Below are positions 7,072 to 12,782 of a stretch of 12,782 nucleotides of DNA, piece after piece. The DNA lies in NCBI GenBank assembly GCA_002314795.1, contig DCHI01000075.1, positions 8,935 through 21,716 of the forward strand, written 5' to 3'. The translations under genes and the position numbers were made by a program. This DNA is from Bacteroidales bacterium UBA1756 (GTDB lineage: Bacteria > Bacteroidota > Bacteroidia > Bacteroidales > WCHB1-69). The notes beneath the pieces were generated by a model, which was given only the letters and a program-made list of their open reading frames with translations, did not search any database and was not told the origin of the DNA. How positions within the stretch are numbered: the first letter of the stretch is position 1; the number at the start of each line of letters is the position of its first letter.

Positions 7072-7643
7072 TTTTCTGGCAACTTTTTTACACTTTTTGC
7101 AAGATTGGAATTTTCAATTTTGGGGGCGGTTATGCAATGATTGCCCTGATTCAGAACGAGGTGGTTTTCCATCACGGATGGATGACGGCGCAGGAGTTTA
7201 CGGATATGGTGGCGGTCAGTCAGCTCACGCCGGGGCCGGTAGGAATCAATGTGGCGACGTACGCGGGCTACACGGCGGTGGTGAATGCGGGCTTTGCGCC
7301 GTGGTTAGGCGTTGTGGGTGCATTTGTCGCTTCCTTTGCCGTGGTGCTGCTTCCGTTTTTGGTACTTTTGGCAGTCAGTGAGTATTTGCACCGACAGAAA
7401 GCAAATCCTATGATAATCAGTATTTTGTCGTTTCTTCGGTTAGCGATTGTCGGGGTCATAGCGGCGGCGGCGTTGCAGTTGGTTACGCCCGAATCGTTTG
7501 GAACTCTTTCGCAAAATCCCTTCCAGGTTGTATGCAGTTGCGTTCTTTTTCTGTGCGCGTTTCTCGTATCGTACCGCTACAAAACCAGTCCGATTCTACT
7601 GATAGTGGTCAGTGGCTTGTTAGGATTTCTGCTCTATTTTTAA
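7068..7643 (+). CDS. Chromate transporter (ChrA) family, C-terminal half-size subunit
   Basis: This 191-residue membrane protein is the partner of the preceding half-size ChrA. GGGYAMIA is at residues 19-26 and SQLTPGPVGINVATYAG at 51-67, a closer match to the canonical PGP-containing CHR block than its neighbour shows. About five hydrophobic segments follow, ending in a hydrophobic C-terminus. ATG 7068 overlaps the upstream stop as ATGA and has a good Shine-Dalgarno, so the pair should be made in linked amounts. An earlier in-frame ATG at 7047 would add seven residues and is less likely. No regulator gene (ChrB-like) is adjacent. Confidence 0.9.
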   Translation: MIFWQLFYTFCKIGIFNFGGGYAMIALIQNEVVFHHGWMTAQEFTDMVAVSQLTPGPVGINVATYAGYTAVVNAGFAPWLGVVGAFVASFAVVLLPFLVLLAVSEYLHRQKANPMIISILSFLRLAIVGVIAAAALQLVTPESFGTLSQNPFQVVCSCVLFLCAFLVSYRYKTSPILLIVVSGLLGFLLYF

Positions 7644-7661
7644 CCATTGTTATATAGAAAA

Positions 7662-7681
7662 ACGGAATTATCCCTTTCCGT
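7662..7681. terminator. Weak hairpin after the chrA pair
   Basis: ACGGAA (7662-7667) pairs with TTCCGT (7676-7681) over 6 bp around an 8-base loop, 18 bp after the chrA stop. On the plus strand it is followed only by CTTG, not a T-run; the T-run is on the minus side. It may be a 3'-end stabiliser rather than a true terminator. Confidence 0.3.
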
Positions 7682-7757
7682 CTTGTAGGCAATATATGCT
7701 ACTCGCAGAAAAAGCGTTAACTTTTTCCTATTTTCCGCATATTTTTTAGGTGAAAAT

Positions 7758-7848
7758 TGCGTAGCGGTAGAACGCACTTCCTTTTAGATAAACCGCTCTC
7801 GCTTGAAAAAGCAAGCAAGCTTTCTTTTTGCTCGCTTACTCGCGGTTT
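7758..7848. other. Non-coding region with alternative base pairing
   Basis: The 348 bp between the chrA pair and the next gene hold no convincing gene. Within it, TGCGT (7758-7762) pairs with ACGCA (7772-7776). ACCGCT (7792-7797) can pair either with AGCGGT (7763-7768) upstream or, as AAACCGC (7790-7796), with GCGGTTT (7842-7848) downstream. Inside the second option AAGC/GCTT-type stems and GCTTG/CAAGC are possible. A T-rich stretch follows up to 7870. It could be a processed 3' end, a small RNA or a dispersed repeat; the sequence alone does not decide. Confidence 0.35.
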
Positions 7849-7868
7849 TGGTTCGTTTTCTTTATTTT

Positions 7869-7882
7869 TTATTGGCCAATAA
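7869..7882. promoter_or_regulatory. Perfect 14-bp palindrome in the -33 region (possible operator)
   Basis: TTATTGGCCAATAA is a perfect inverted repeat ending 15 bp before the -7 box at 7898 and covering the region where the -33 element should lie. Its position is what one expects of a repressor site, but no regulator is encoded nearby and no family assignment is possible. Confidence 0.35.
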
Positions 7883-7897
7883 TTCGGTGATTTTATG

Positions 7898-7905
7898 TAT
7901 CTTTG
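7898..7905 (+). promoter_or_regulatory. -7 box for the DUF4153-like gene
   Basis: TATCTTTG is a full match to TAnnTTTG, followed by CTGC. The nearest TTG (7872-7874, inside the palindrome) is 23 bases upstream, slightly long for the -33 element. The leader to the ATG at 7992 would be about 80 bases and AT-rich. Confidence 0.65.
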
Positions 7906-7991
7906 CTGCACCGATTTTATAAAAAACGGACAACTTCCCCCAGATTAAAAAAAATCTATTTACGAAAGTATTATCAATCATCAAAAATAAT

Positions 7992-9626
7992 ATGAAAATC
8001 AAAAATTCCCTTTACTGGCAAAAAATTACCGATGGTCTGAAGAACGTTTTTAGCCAGTCGCCCATCGAATGTACTTTATTCTGCTTGGCGGCAATCTTTC
8101 TTGTTATTAATGTGTATGTCACCGATGGAGGTGCTTTCGATGATCACCTATTGGTGCATTGGGCACTGTGGATGATACCTTTCGCTTTGTTTTCCTACGT
8201 CATTAATCATTTGCTGAAAGACAAGTACCGCTGGATTTATAATCTCCTGATTCCGGCTGCTGTTCTCGTTTTTTTTGTGGTGGTTAGCATTCTGATGAAA
8301 ACCTTATTCTTCAATGAAATTGTCTATTACGGCGTGCTGATCCTTTCGGTGCTGGCCGTGCTGTTGAGCAATGGAGAGTGCGATAACACATCCGTTTTTA
8401 TGGATGCGTGCCAGAAATTAATTGCTCAGTTGATGGCTATGGCTATATCTTTGATTATTTATCTGTTATGTTTAGCAATACTGGCATCTATTGACTATCT
8501 CTTTGAAGCTAATTTTTCCAATGGCTACGAGGTTTTGACCATCATTTCGTGGGTGGCCATTGCGCCCATTTTGTTTTTCGCCCTCGACGGTACATTTTCT
8601 GCCGACCGCCTTTTTCAGCGCAAGCTGATTAAAATTATTTACAACTATATTTTGTCTCCGGCAGCATTTTTATATTTGCTGTTTTTATATGTTTATATCA
8701 TTAAAGTGTTGTTTATAGGAGAATTACCTCACGGAGAAATTACTTACATCGTTTCGGCATTTATGGCCTTTGCCTTCATCTGTCATCTTTTCAATGATGC
8801 TTTGTCGATACCGGTGGTGAGCAAATTCTATCATTATTTGCACATTGGTGTACTTCCGCCTTTGGTTTTGGCGTGGCTGGGCGCTGTGAAACGCATCAGT
8901 GCATACGGATTTACCGAATGGCGTATTTTTATGCTCGCGATGCTGATACTGCTGAGCATTTATGTGCTGACTCTTTTCTTCAGAAAATTCAAATTTCATC
9001 TTTCTTTAGCCGTAGCCATTGCTGCTTTGATGTGTGCGTTGTTGACATTGATTAAACCTATCAATATCAGAAATTTAGCTATTGATTCAATACAAAATAG
9101 ATGTGAAAGAATGATAGAAACTTATCATCTTTTGGATGAAGATTGTGTGAATATGGGCAATTGCAGTGCTATGGATCCTACTGATAGGGCTGAATTGCGG
9201 AATTTGCTGTGGAATTTGCAGTACCGCACAGACTTGAATCCTTCTATGTCTGATTTGGAAGACGTTCTTGATGATATGGCTTATTCAGATAATGAAAATA
9301 CTTCTTCCGATAGGTATTTCCAAAATCATTATACCACTCTTGACATTGCGGAATATAAAAAGATGATTTGGGTGCGGAGTTCCAGCAATTATGATTCTGA
9401 TGTGGTCATAGAATTTCTTAATGGTTCAATCCAACCTGTCAAGATTAAGTTTTCTGACGTGGATGATCATATTCATTCCATTGTGGGGGATACGATTCCC
9501 AATAAATTGCCTGCCGAAGCCTTTGTCTATCGTTTTGATAATAAGGCGGTTGTTTTCAAACATTACGAAATCAAGAATAACCATCTTGTTACAGGATACA
9601 TACAGGATGTGATACTGGAGAAGTAA
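7992..9626 (+). CDS. Multi-pass membrane protein, DUF4153-like
   Basis: This 544-residue protein has an N-terminal membrane part with about ten or eleven hydrophobic segments (roughly residues 26-352). A soluble C-terminal part of about 190 residues follows. The layout, the short basic N-terminus before the first segment, and the passage IKPINIRNLAIDSIQNRCERM directly after the last segment resemble Bacteroidetes DUF4153 proteins, whose function is unknown. No catalytic or transport motif is evident. The soluble tail is rich in Asp and Asn and probably faces one side of the inner membrane as a separate domain. It is a single gene with its own promoter; after its stop the sequence passes into the IS30 relic. 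The family call rests on architecture and recall, not on a search. Confidence 0.65.
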   Translation: MKIKNSLYWQKITDGLKNVFSQSPIECTLFCLAAIFLVINVYVTDGGAFDDHLLVHWALWMIPFALFSYVINHLLKDKYRWIYNLLIPAAVLVFFVVVSILMKTLFFNEIVYYGVLILSVLAVLLSNGECDNTSVFMDACQKLIAQLMAMAISLIIYLLCLAILASIDYLFEANFSNGYEVLTIISWVAIAPILFFALDGTFSADRLFQRKLIKIIYNYILSPAAFLYLLFLYVYIIKVLFIGELPHGEITYIVSAFMAFAFICHLFNDALSIPVVSKFYHYLHIGVLPPLVLAWLGAVKRISAYGFTEWRIFMLAMLILLSIYVLTLFFRKFKFHLSLAVAIAALMCALLTLIKPINIRNLAIDSIQNRCERMIETYHLLDEDCVNMGNCSAMDPTDRAELRNLLWNLQYRTDLNPSMSDLEDVLDDMAYSDNENTSSDRYFQNHYTTLDIAEYKKMIWVRSSSNYDSDVVIEFLNGSIQPVKIKFSDVDDHIHSIVGDTIPNKLPAEAFVYRFDNKAVVFKHYEIKNNHLVTGYIQDVILEK

Positions 9627-9690
9627 GAAAATTGTTTTGCATTTTTGCAGCAGTAAACTTAATTTTTAACCCGAAAAGTTGCATTTGTAA

Positions 9691-9918
9691 CTTGAATTCA
9701 GCACATATTGCCGCTTTTTTGCTCATCCATACAGTTCTTGGGAAAAAGGAGGCATTGAAAACCAAAACAAGTTCATCAGACAATTTATCCCAAAAGGCTC
9801 AGATTTTGGACGGCTTACAGATGTAAACATACGTGATATACAATTCGAAATTAGCAGGAGACCAAGAGAAAAATTAAACTTTTCTACGCCAAAAGACGAA
9901 TTTTGCAAACGTTTATAG
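9691..9918 (+). pseudogene. C-terminal relic of an IS30-family transposase
   Basis: Read in the frame of position 9691, the DNA encodes FFAHPYSSWEKGG, then IENQNKFIRQFIPKGSDFG, and ends with RRPREKLNFSTPKDEFCKRL and TAG at 9916-9918. This is the conserved C-terminal end of IS30-family transposases: HPYSSWE-(K/R)-G, ENxNxxIRQ(F/Y)xPKG, then RPRKxLxxxTPxE(V/E)F. The ExGxxEN block, which carries the last acidic residue of the DDE triad, is intact. Only 75 codons are open; an in-frame TAA at 9688-9690 and further stops upstream show that the rest is lost or scrambled, so no active transposase is made. I could not identify terminal inverted repeats. The relic lies between the DUF4153-like gene and the T9SS gene, immediately before the latter's promoter region. 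Confidence 0.85.
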
Positions 9919-9926
9919 TATTTTTG
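9919..9926 (+). promoter_or_regulatory. Possible distal -7 box for the T9SS cargo gene
   Basis: TATTTTTG matches TAnnTTTG and is followed by C, as in the other boxes. It begins one base after the stop of the IS30 relic. A good -33 element is not clear. It could be an extra promoter for the gene at 9989, with a leader of about 55 bases. Confidence 0.35.
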
Positions 9927-9962
9927 CACTTGTTAGTTGAATCTACGAGTTTGTAAAAGTTG

Positions 9963-9970
9963 TATCTTTG
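9963..9970 (+). promoter_or_regulatory. Main -7 box for the T9SS cargo gene
   Basis: TATCTTTG is a full match and is followed by CCGCC, identical to the ygiQ context. A TTG at 9937-9939 lies 23 bases upstream. The box overlaps the in-frame TTG at 9968, which rules that out as the start; the ATG at 9989 follows with a very short leader. Confidence 0.6.
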
Positions 9971-9988
9971 CCGCCTTGTTTTGAAACT

Positions 9989-12577
9989 ATGCGGCGGCTT
10001 GTAATCTTCATATCCATAGTGCTTTGCAGTTTTGCTCTTTGGGCGACGCACCAGCGTGCCGGGGAAATCACGTACGAGCACGTGAGCGGCCTTACGTACC
10101 GGATTACCATCCTTACCTACACTTATACGCCCAGCGCCGCCGACCGTCCCCAATTGGATCTCGTCTGGGGTGACGGAACCACTTCCACGGTTGACCGTAC
10201 TTCGCGCGTGAATTTAGATAACGATATTACTCGTAATATGTATGTTACCGAACATACGTTCCCTTCGACCGGCACCTACCACATCACGCTCGAAGACCCC
10301 AATCGAAACGACGGAATTGTCAATATTCCGAACTCGGTGGCCGTGCCGTTTTTTTTGGAAACCATTCTGATAATCAATCCGTTCGTCGGCGCCAATTCCT
10401 CCCCGCGGTTGCTGAATCCGCCGATTGACAACGGCTGTGTCGGTTATACCTATTACCATAACCCCGGTGCCTACGATAGCGACGGCGACAGTTTGAGCTA
10501 CAGCTTGATAACGTGTCGCGGTTACGATGGTGAGGATATTCCGGGCTACGCGCTTCCGAGTGCCTCCCACTCCATCTCCATCCATCCCGAAACGGGGGAT
10601 TTGATTTGGGACGCTCCGACAATGCAAGGAGAGTACAATGTGGCTATTCTGATCAAAGAATGGCGGAATGGCGTTTGTATCGGTTCCGTGGTGCGTGATA
10701 TGCAAATCACCATTCTGAGTTGTTCCAACGTTCCTCCCGTCATCACGACGATTGACGACACGTGCATTATGGCCGGTGATGTTTTGGCTTTTGATGTCGT
10801 CGCAACGGACGCCAACTCCACTTCGGTCGGAGTGAGTGCGACCGGCGGCGTTTTCAATCTTGCCAACTCGCACGCTACCTTTGCTCCCGCGCAAAGCCCC
10901 CCGCCCGCAATCGGTTATTTTTATTGGGAAACCAACTGCGGACACGTGCGCCGCGCTGCGTATAGTGCCCTTTTCAAAGCAACCGACAACGGCCCCCAGG
11001 TCAATTTGACGGCCTATAAAACGGTGAATATCACTGTGGTAGCACCCAAACCGGAAAACTTGACCGCCACGCCTGTCGGCAATACGGTTTTTCTGTCGTG
11101 GGATGTACATACTTGCAGCAATGTGAAAGGGTATCGCCTCTATCGCCGCACGGGCAGTTACGTTTTTGAACCGGACCATTGTGAAACGGGCTTACCTGTG
11201 TATGCGGGCTACCAGTTGATAGGGACGACGCATTCGCTCACCGACACGTCGTGGGTGGATGACGGTTCCGTTCTCCCGATTTATCACGGAAATGAGTACT
11301 GTTATCGCGTCGTGGCCTTCTTTGCAGACGGGGCGGAGAGTTACGTCTCCGACGAAGTCTGCACCGTGCTTCACAACGACGTGCCCCGCCTGACCAATGT
11401 GGATGTGCTGACCACCGATACCGCCGCAGGTTCCATTGAGTTGCGTTGGCTCCGTCCGTCCGAGTTGGATACCTTGCAATTTCCTGGCCCGCAGTACGAA
11501 TACCAGATTTATCGGGCTACCGGGACGCCTTCGTCCGAGTACGAACTGATTCACGTCAATACCTCACTTTTTGATACGACTTTTTCTGATAATTCATTAA
11601 ATACAAGAGATTTACAATATTACTATCAGATTGTGTTAAGGGCAGAAGTCAATGGCGAGATGGTAGAAGTAGGTGCTTCGGACGCGGCTTCGTCCGTGCG
11701 ATTGGAAATCACGGAATTGGACTGTGCCCTTCGTCTCGAGTGGAGTGAGCAGGTTCCGTGGACCAATACGGAATATGTCGTTTATCGGTTGGATGAAAAC
11801 TCCCATCTGTTTGACTCATTGGCTACAACGAGTGAACAGTCCTATTTGGATGCCCCTTTGGAAAATGGCAGAAGTTATTGTTACTATGTGAAATCGGTTG
11901 GCGGGTATTTTGCACCTGACACGTTAGGCCCGTTCTACAACCGTTCGGAAGAAGTTTGCGCTGTTCCTGCCGATATAACGCCGCCGGAAGTTCCCGCCAT
12001 CACCATTACAACAGACTGTGAAACCGTTGACTTCGATTGGACGTTTTCCAATGACTCCGCTCATTTCGATATAGCAAAATATTACATACACTACCGTCAA
12101 ACGTATGATGCTCCTTTTACCGTTATCGATTCGTTTGAAATGGAAGAATCCTGTTACCCAAGTAGTTGCCATTACACTTTGACGGGGCTTCCGTACATAA
12201 CGGGCTGTTTTGCGCTTTCGTCGGTTGACACGGCGGGCAACTATGCTTCCCCAACTCCGGAAACGTGTTTTGATGTGGATGTCTGTTCTTCGTACCGTCT
12301 GCCGAACATCATCACGCCCAACGGAGACGGGAAAAACGATGAGTTAGTGCCTTTCCCATACGAAAACGTACAAGGCGTTGATTTCTATTTGTATAACCGT
12401 TGGGGCCGCCTCGTATATAAAACCGATGACATTGACATTCATTGGGACGGGAAGGATATGGTTACGCATCAGCCCTCGTCCGACGGAACTTACTATTACG
12501 TTTGCAAGGTTTATTTGTACGCGCTCAGTGGCATTGTTTCCATCGAGTTGCACGGCACGGTGACGGTCATTCGATAG
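9989..12577 (+). CDS. Secreted multidomain protein with T9SS type B (gliding-motility) C-terminal sorting domain
   Basis: Numbered from ATG 9989 (862 residues), a signal peptide spans residues 1-19 (MRR, hydrophobic core, LWA). Residues 20-245 resemble the N-terminal region common in gliding-motility-associated C-terminal domain proteins: THQRAGEITYEHVSGLTY, a PKD-like WGDGT segment and DSDGDSLSY near 163-171. About four fibronectin-III-like domains follow at roughly 351-460, 464-570, 572-662 and 664-765. The last ~92 residues (771-862) are the sorting domain, with LPNIITPNGDGKND, YNRWGRLVY and HWDGK, ending in GTVTVIR. Such proteins cross the outer membrane through the type IX system and are surface-bound or released, often acting as adhesins. 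There is an AT-rich patch near 11570-11640 inside an otherwise GC-richer gene. It is a single gene; no terminator is seen after it. Confidence 0.9.
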   Translation: MRRLVIFISIVLCSFALWATHQRAGEITYEHVSGLTYRITILTYTYTPSAADRPQLDLVWGDGTTSTVDRTSRVNLDNDITRNMYVTEHTFPSTGTYHITLEDPNRNDGIVNIPNSVAVPFFLETILIINPFVGANSSPRLLNPPIDNGCVGYTYYHNPGAYDSDGDSLSYSLITCRGYDGEDIPGYALPSASHSISIHPETGDLIWDAPTMQGEYNVAILIKEWRNGVCIGSVVRDMQITILSCSNVPPVITTIDDTCIMAGDVLAFDVVATDANSTSVGVSATGGVFNLANSHATFAPAQSPPPAIGYFYWETNCGHVRRAAYSALFKATDNGPQVNLTAYKTVNITVVAPKPENLTATPVGNTVFLSWDVHTCSNVKGYRLYRRTGSYVFEPDHCETGLPVYAGYQLIGTTHSLTDTSWVDDGSVLPIYHGNEYCYRVVAFFADGAESYVSDEVCTVLHNDVPRLTNVDVLTTDTAAGSIELRWLRPSELDTLQFPGPQYEYQIYRATGTPSSEYELIHVNTSLFDTTFSDNSLNTRDLQYYYQIVLRAEVNGEMVEVGASDAASSVRLEITELDCALRLEWSEQVPWTNTEYVVYRLDENSHLFDSLATTSEQSYLDAPLENGRSYCYYVKSVGGYFAPDTLGPFYNRSEEVCAVPADITPPEVPAITITTDCETVDFDWTFSNDSAHFDIAKYYIHYRQTYDAPFTVIDSFEMEESCYPSSCHYTLTGLPYITGCFALSSVDTAGNYASPTPETCFDVDVCSSYRLPNIITPNGDGKNDELVPFPYENVQGVDFYLYNRWGRLVYKTDDIDIHWDGKDMVTHQPSSDGTYYYVCKVYLYALSGIVSIELHGTVTVIR

Positions 12578-12596
12578 GGTATATCAGGTTTGCAAC

Positions 12597-12704
12597 TTAA
12601 GGATATTGTTGAAATCTCCGCCGAAACCACTCTTCCATAATAGGGTCGGCAAAGAAAATGCCATCTTCGGAAATTTCTATCAACTCAGCATTTTCATAAT
12701 CGTT
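12597..12704 (-). pseudogene. C-terminal remnant of an ATPase-like protein (tentative)
   Basis: On the minus strand 35 codons are open before the TAA at 12599-12597. They encode AELIEISEDGIFFADPIMEE followed by WFRRRFQQYP. The pattern (D/E)-D-G-I-x-F-x-DP-(I/V)-x-x-x-W-(F/L)-x-R resembles the extreme C-terminus of archaeal-type ATPase (PF01637-like) proteins common in Bacteroidetes. An in-frame TAA at 12707-12705 cuts it off from anything upstream. A second frame (12781 down to about 12680) is open into this point and reads NYKTIMKML, which would join well to ENAELIE if a small indel were repaired, so a frameshifted gene that continues past the right edge is possible. Convergent with the T9SS gene, with only 19 bp between stops. 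Confidence 0.4.
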
Positions 12705-12727
12705 TTATAATTAGTTTGTTGCAAGTT

Positions 12728-12741
12728 ACACAACATTGTGT
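12728..12741. repeat. Short inverted repeat near the right edge
   Basis: ACACAA (12728-12733) and TTGTGT (12736-12741) are perfect inverted copies separated by two bases. The surrounding AT-rich sequence has no recognisable gene or promoter box. It may be an operator or chance. Confidence 0.25.
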
Positions 12742-12782
12742 GATACAAATCAATTGAAAAAATACAATTATTTCTACTCAAA

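Noticed and set aside
7717..7911. A 64-codon minus-strand open frame in the intergenic region
   Set aside because: It spans the predicted promoter, the palindrome and the structured stretch of the plus-strand gene, and its basic, low-complexity product shows no family feature. It may be worth a genome copy search as part of a repeat, not as a gene.
9632..9826. A 64-codon plus-strand ATG open frame between the DUF4153-like and T9SS genes
   Set aside because: The neighbouring frame in the same DNA encodes the IS30 transposase C-terminus; this frame is a by-product.
9968..9988. TTG at 9968 as the start of the T9SS gene
   Set aside because: It overlaps the -7 box, and the ATG at 9989 gives a normal signal peptide.
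10214..11179. A long (321-codon) minus-strand open frame opposite the T9SS gene
   Set aside because: It lies entirely antisense to a gene with a signal peptide and recognisable domains; its own translation shows no domain and no promoter or ribosome site.
1..12782. CRISPR arrays, tRNA or rRNA genes, and complete insertion sequences
   Set aside because: No regularly spaced repeats beyond the two 30-bp units, no cloverleaf or rRNA-like sequence, and only a transposase relic was found.

Overview
The window looks like a chromosomal segment from a member of the Bacteroidetes, most likely order Bacteroidales. Three things point there. Upstream regions repeatedly carry the Bacteroidetes-type -7 box TAnnTTTG, and most genes lack a Shine-Dalgarno sequence. 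There is a large secreted protein with a type IX secretion (T9SS type B / gliding-motility-associated) C-terminal sorting domain. The 2-oxoacid:ferredoxin oxidoreductase operon has the four-gene order usual in this group. Species cannot be read from the sequence alone.

Layout. Positions 1-161 hold a tandem 30-bp repeat and a weak promoter. Positions 162-2955 hold a four-gene operon (ferredoxin-like delta, alpha, beta and gamma subunits) for a KorDABC/Vor-type 2-oxoacid:ferredoxin oxidoreductase, closed by a strong and probably bidirectional terminator. On the minus strand follow a secreted protein of unknown function (3062-4540) and a YgiQ-family radical SAM protein (4689-6413). Back on the plus strand, a split chromate-transporter pair (6526-7643) is transcribed divergently from ygiQ. 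A structured non-coding stretch (7644-7991) then leads to a DUF4153-like membrane protein (7992-9626). Positions 9691-9918 hold the decayed C-terminal end of an IS30-family transposase. Next comes the 862-residue T9SS cargo protein (9989-12577), which has an N-terminal PKD-like region and about four fibronectin-III-like domains. The right edge holds a short minus-strand remnant that looks like the C-terminus of an ATPase-type protein.

How it fits together. The oxidoreductase couples 2-oxoacid decarboxylation to ferredoxin reduction, a central step in anaerobic amino-acid and organic-acid metabolism, and its codon choice suggests high expression. The other genes are single transcription units, except the ChrA pair, which overlaps by 4 bp. 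The promoter boxes settle three start sites: ygiQ begins at 6413, the T9SS protein at 9989, and the first chrA half at a GTG at 6526. I see no CRISPR array, tRNA, rRNA or intact mobile element, and nothing that I would call a new multi-gene system. The least expected items are the IS30 relic, the alternative-pairing region at 7758-7848, the palindrome at 7869-7882 and the broken ATPase-like tail at the right edge.
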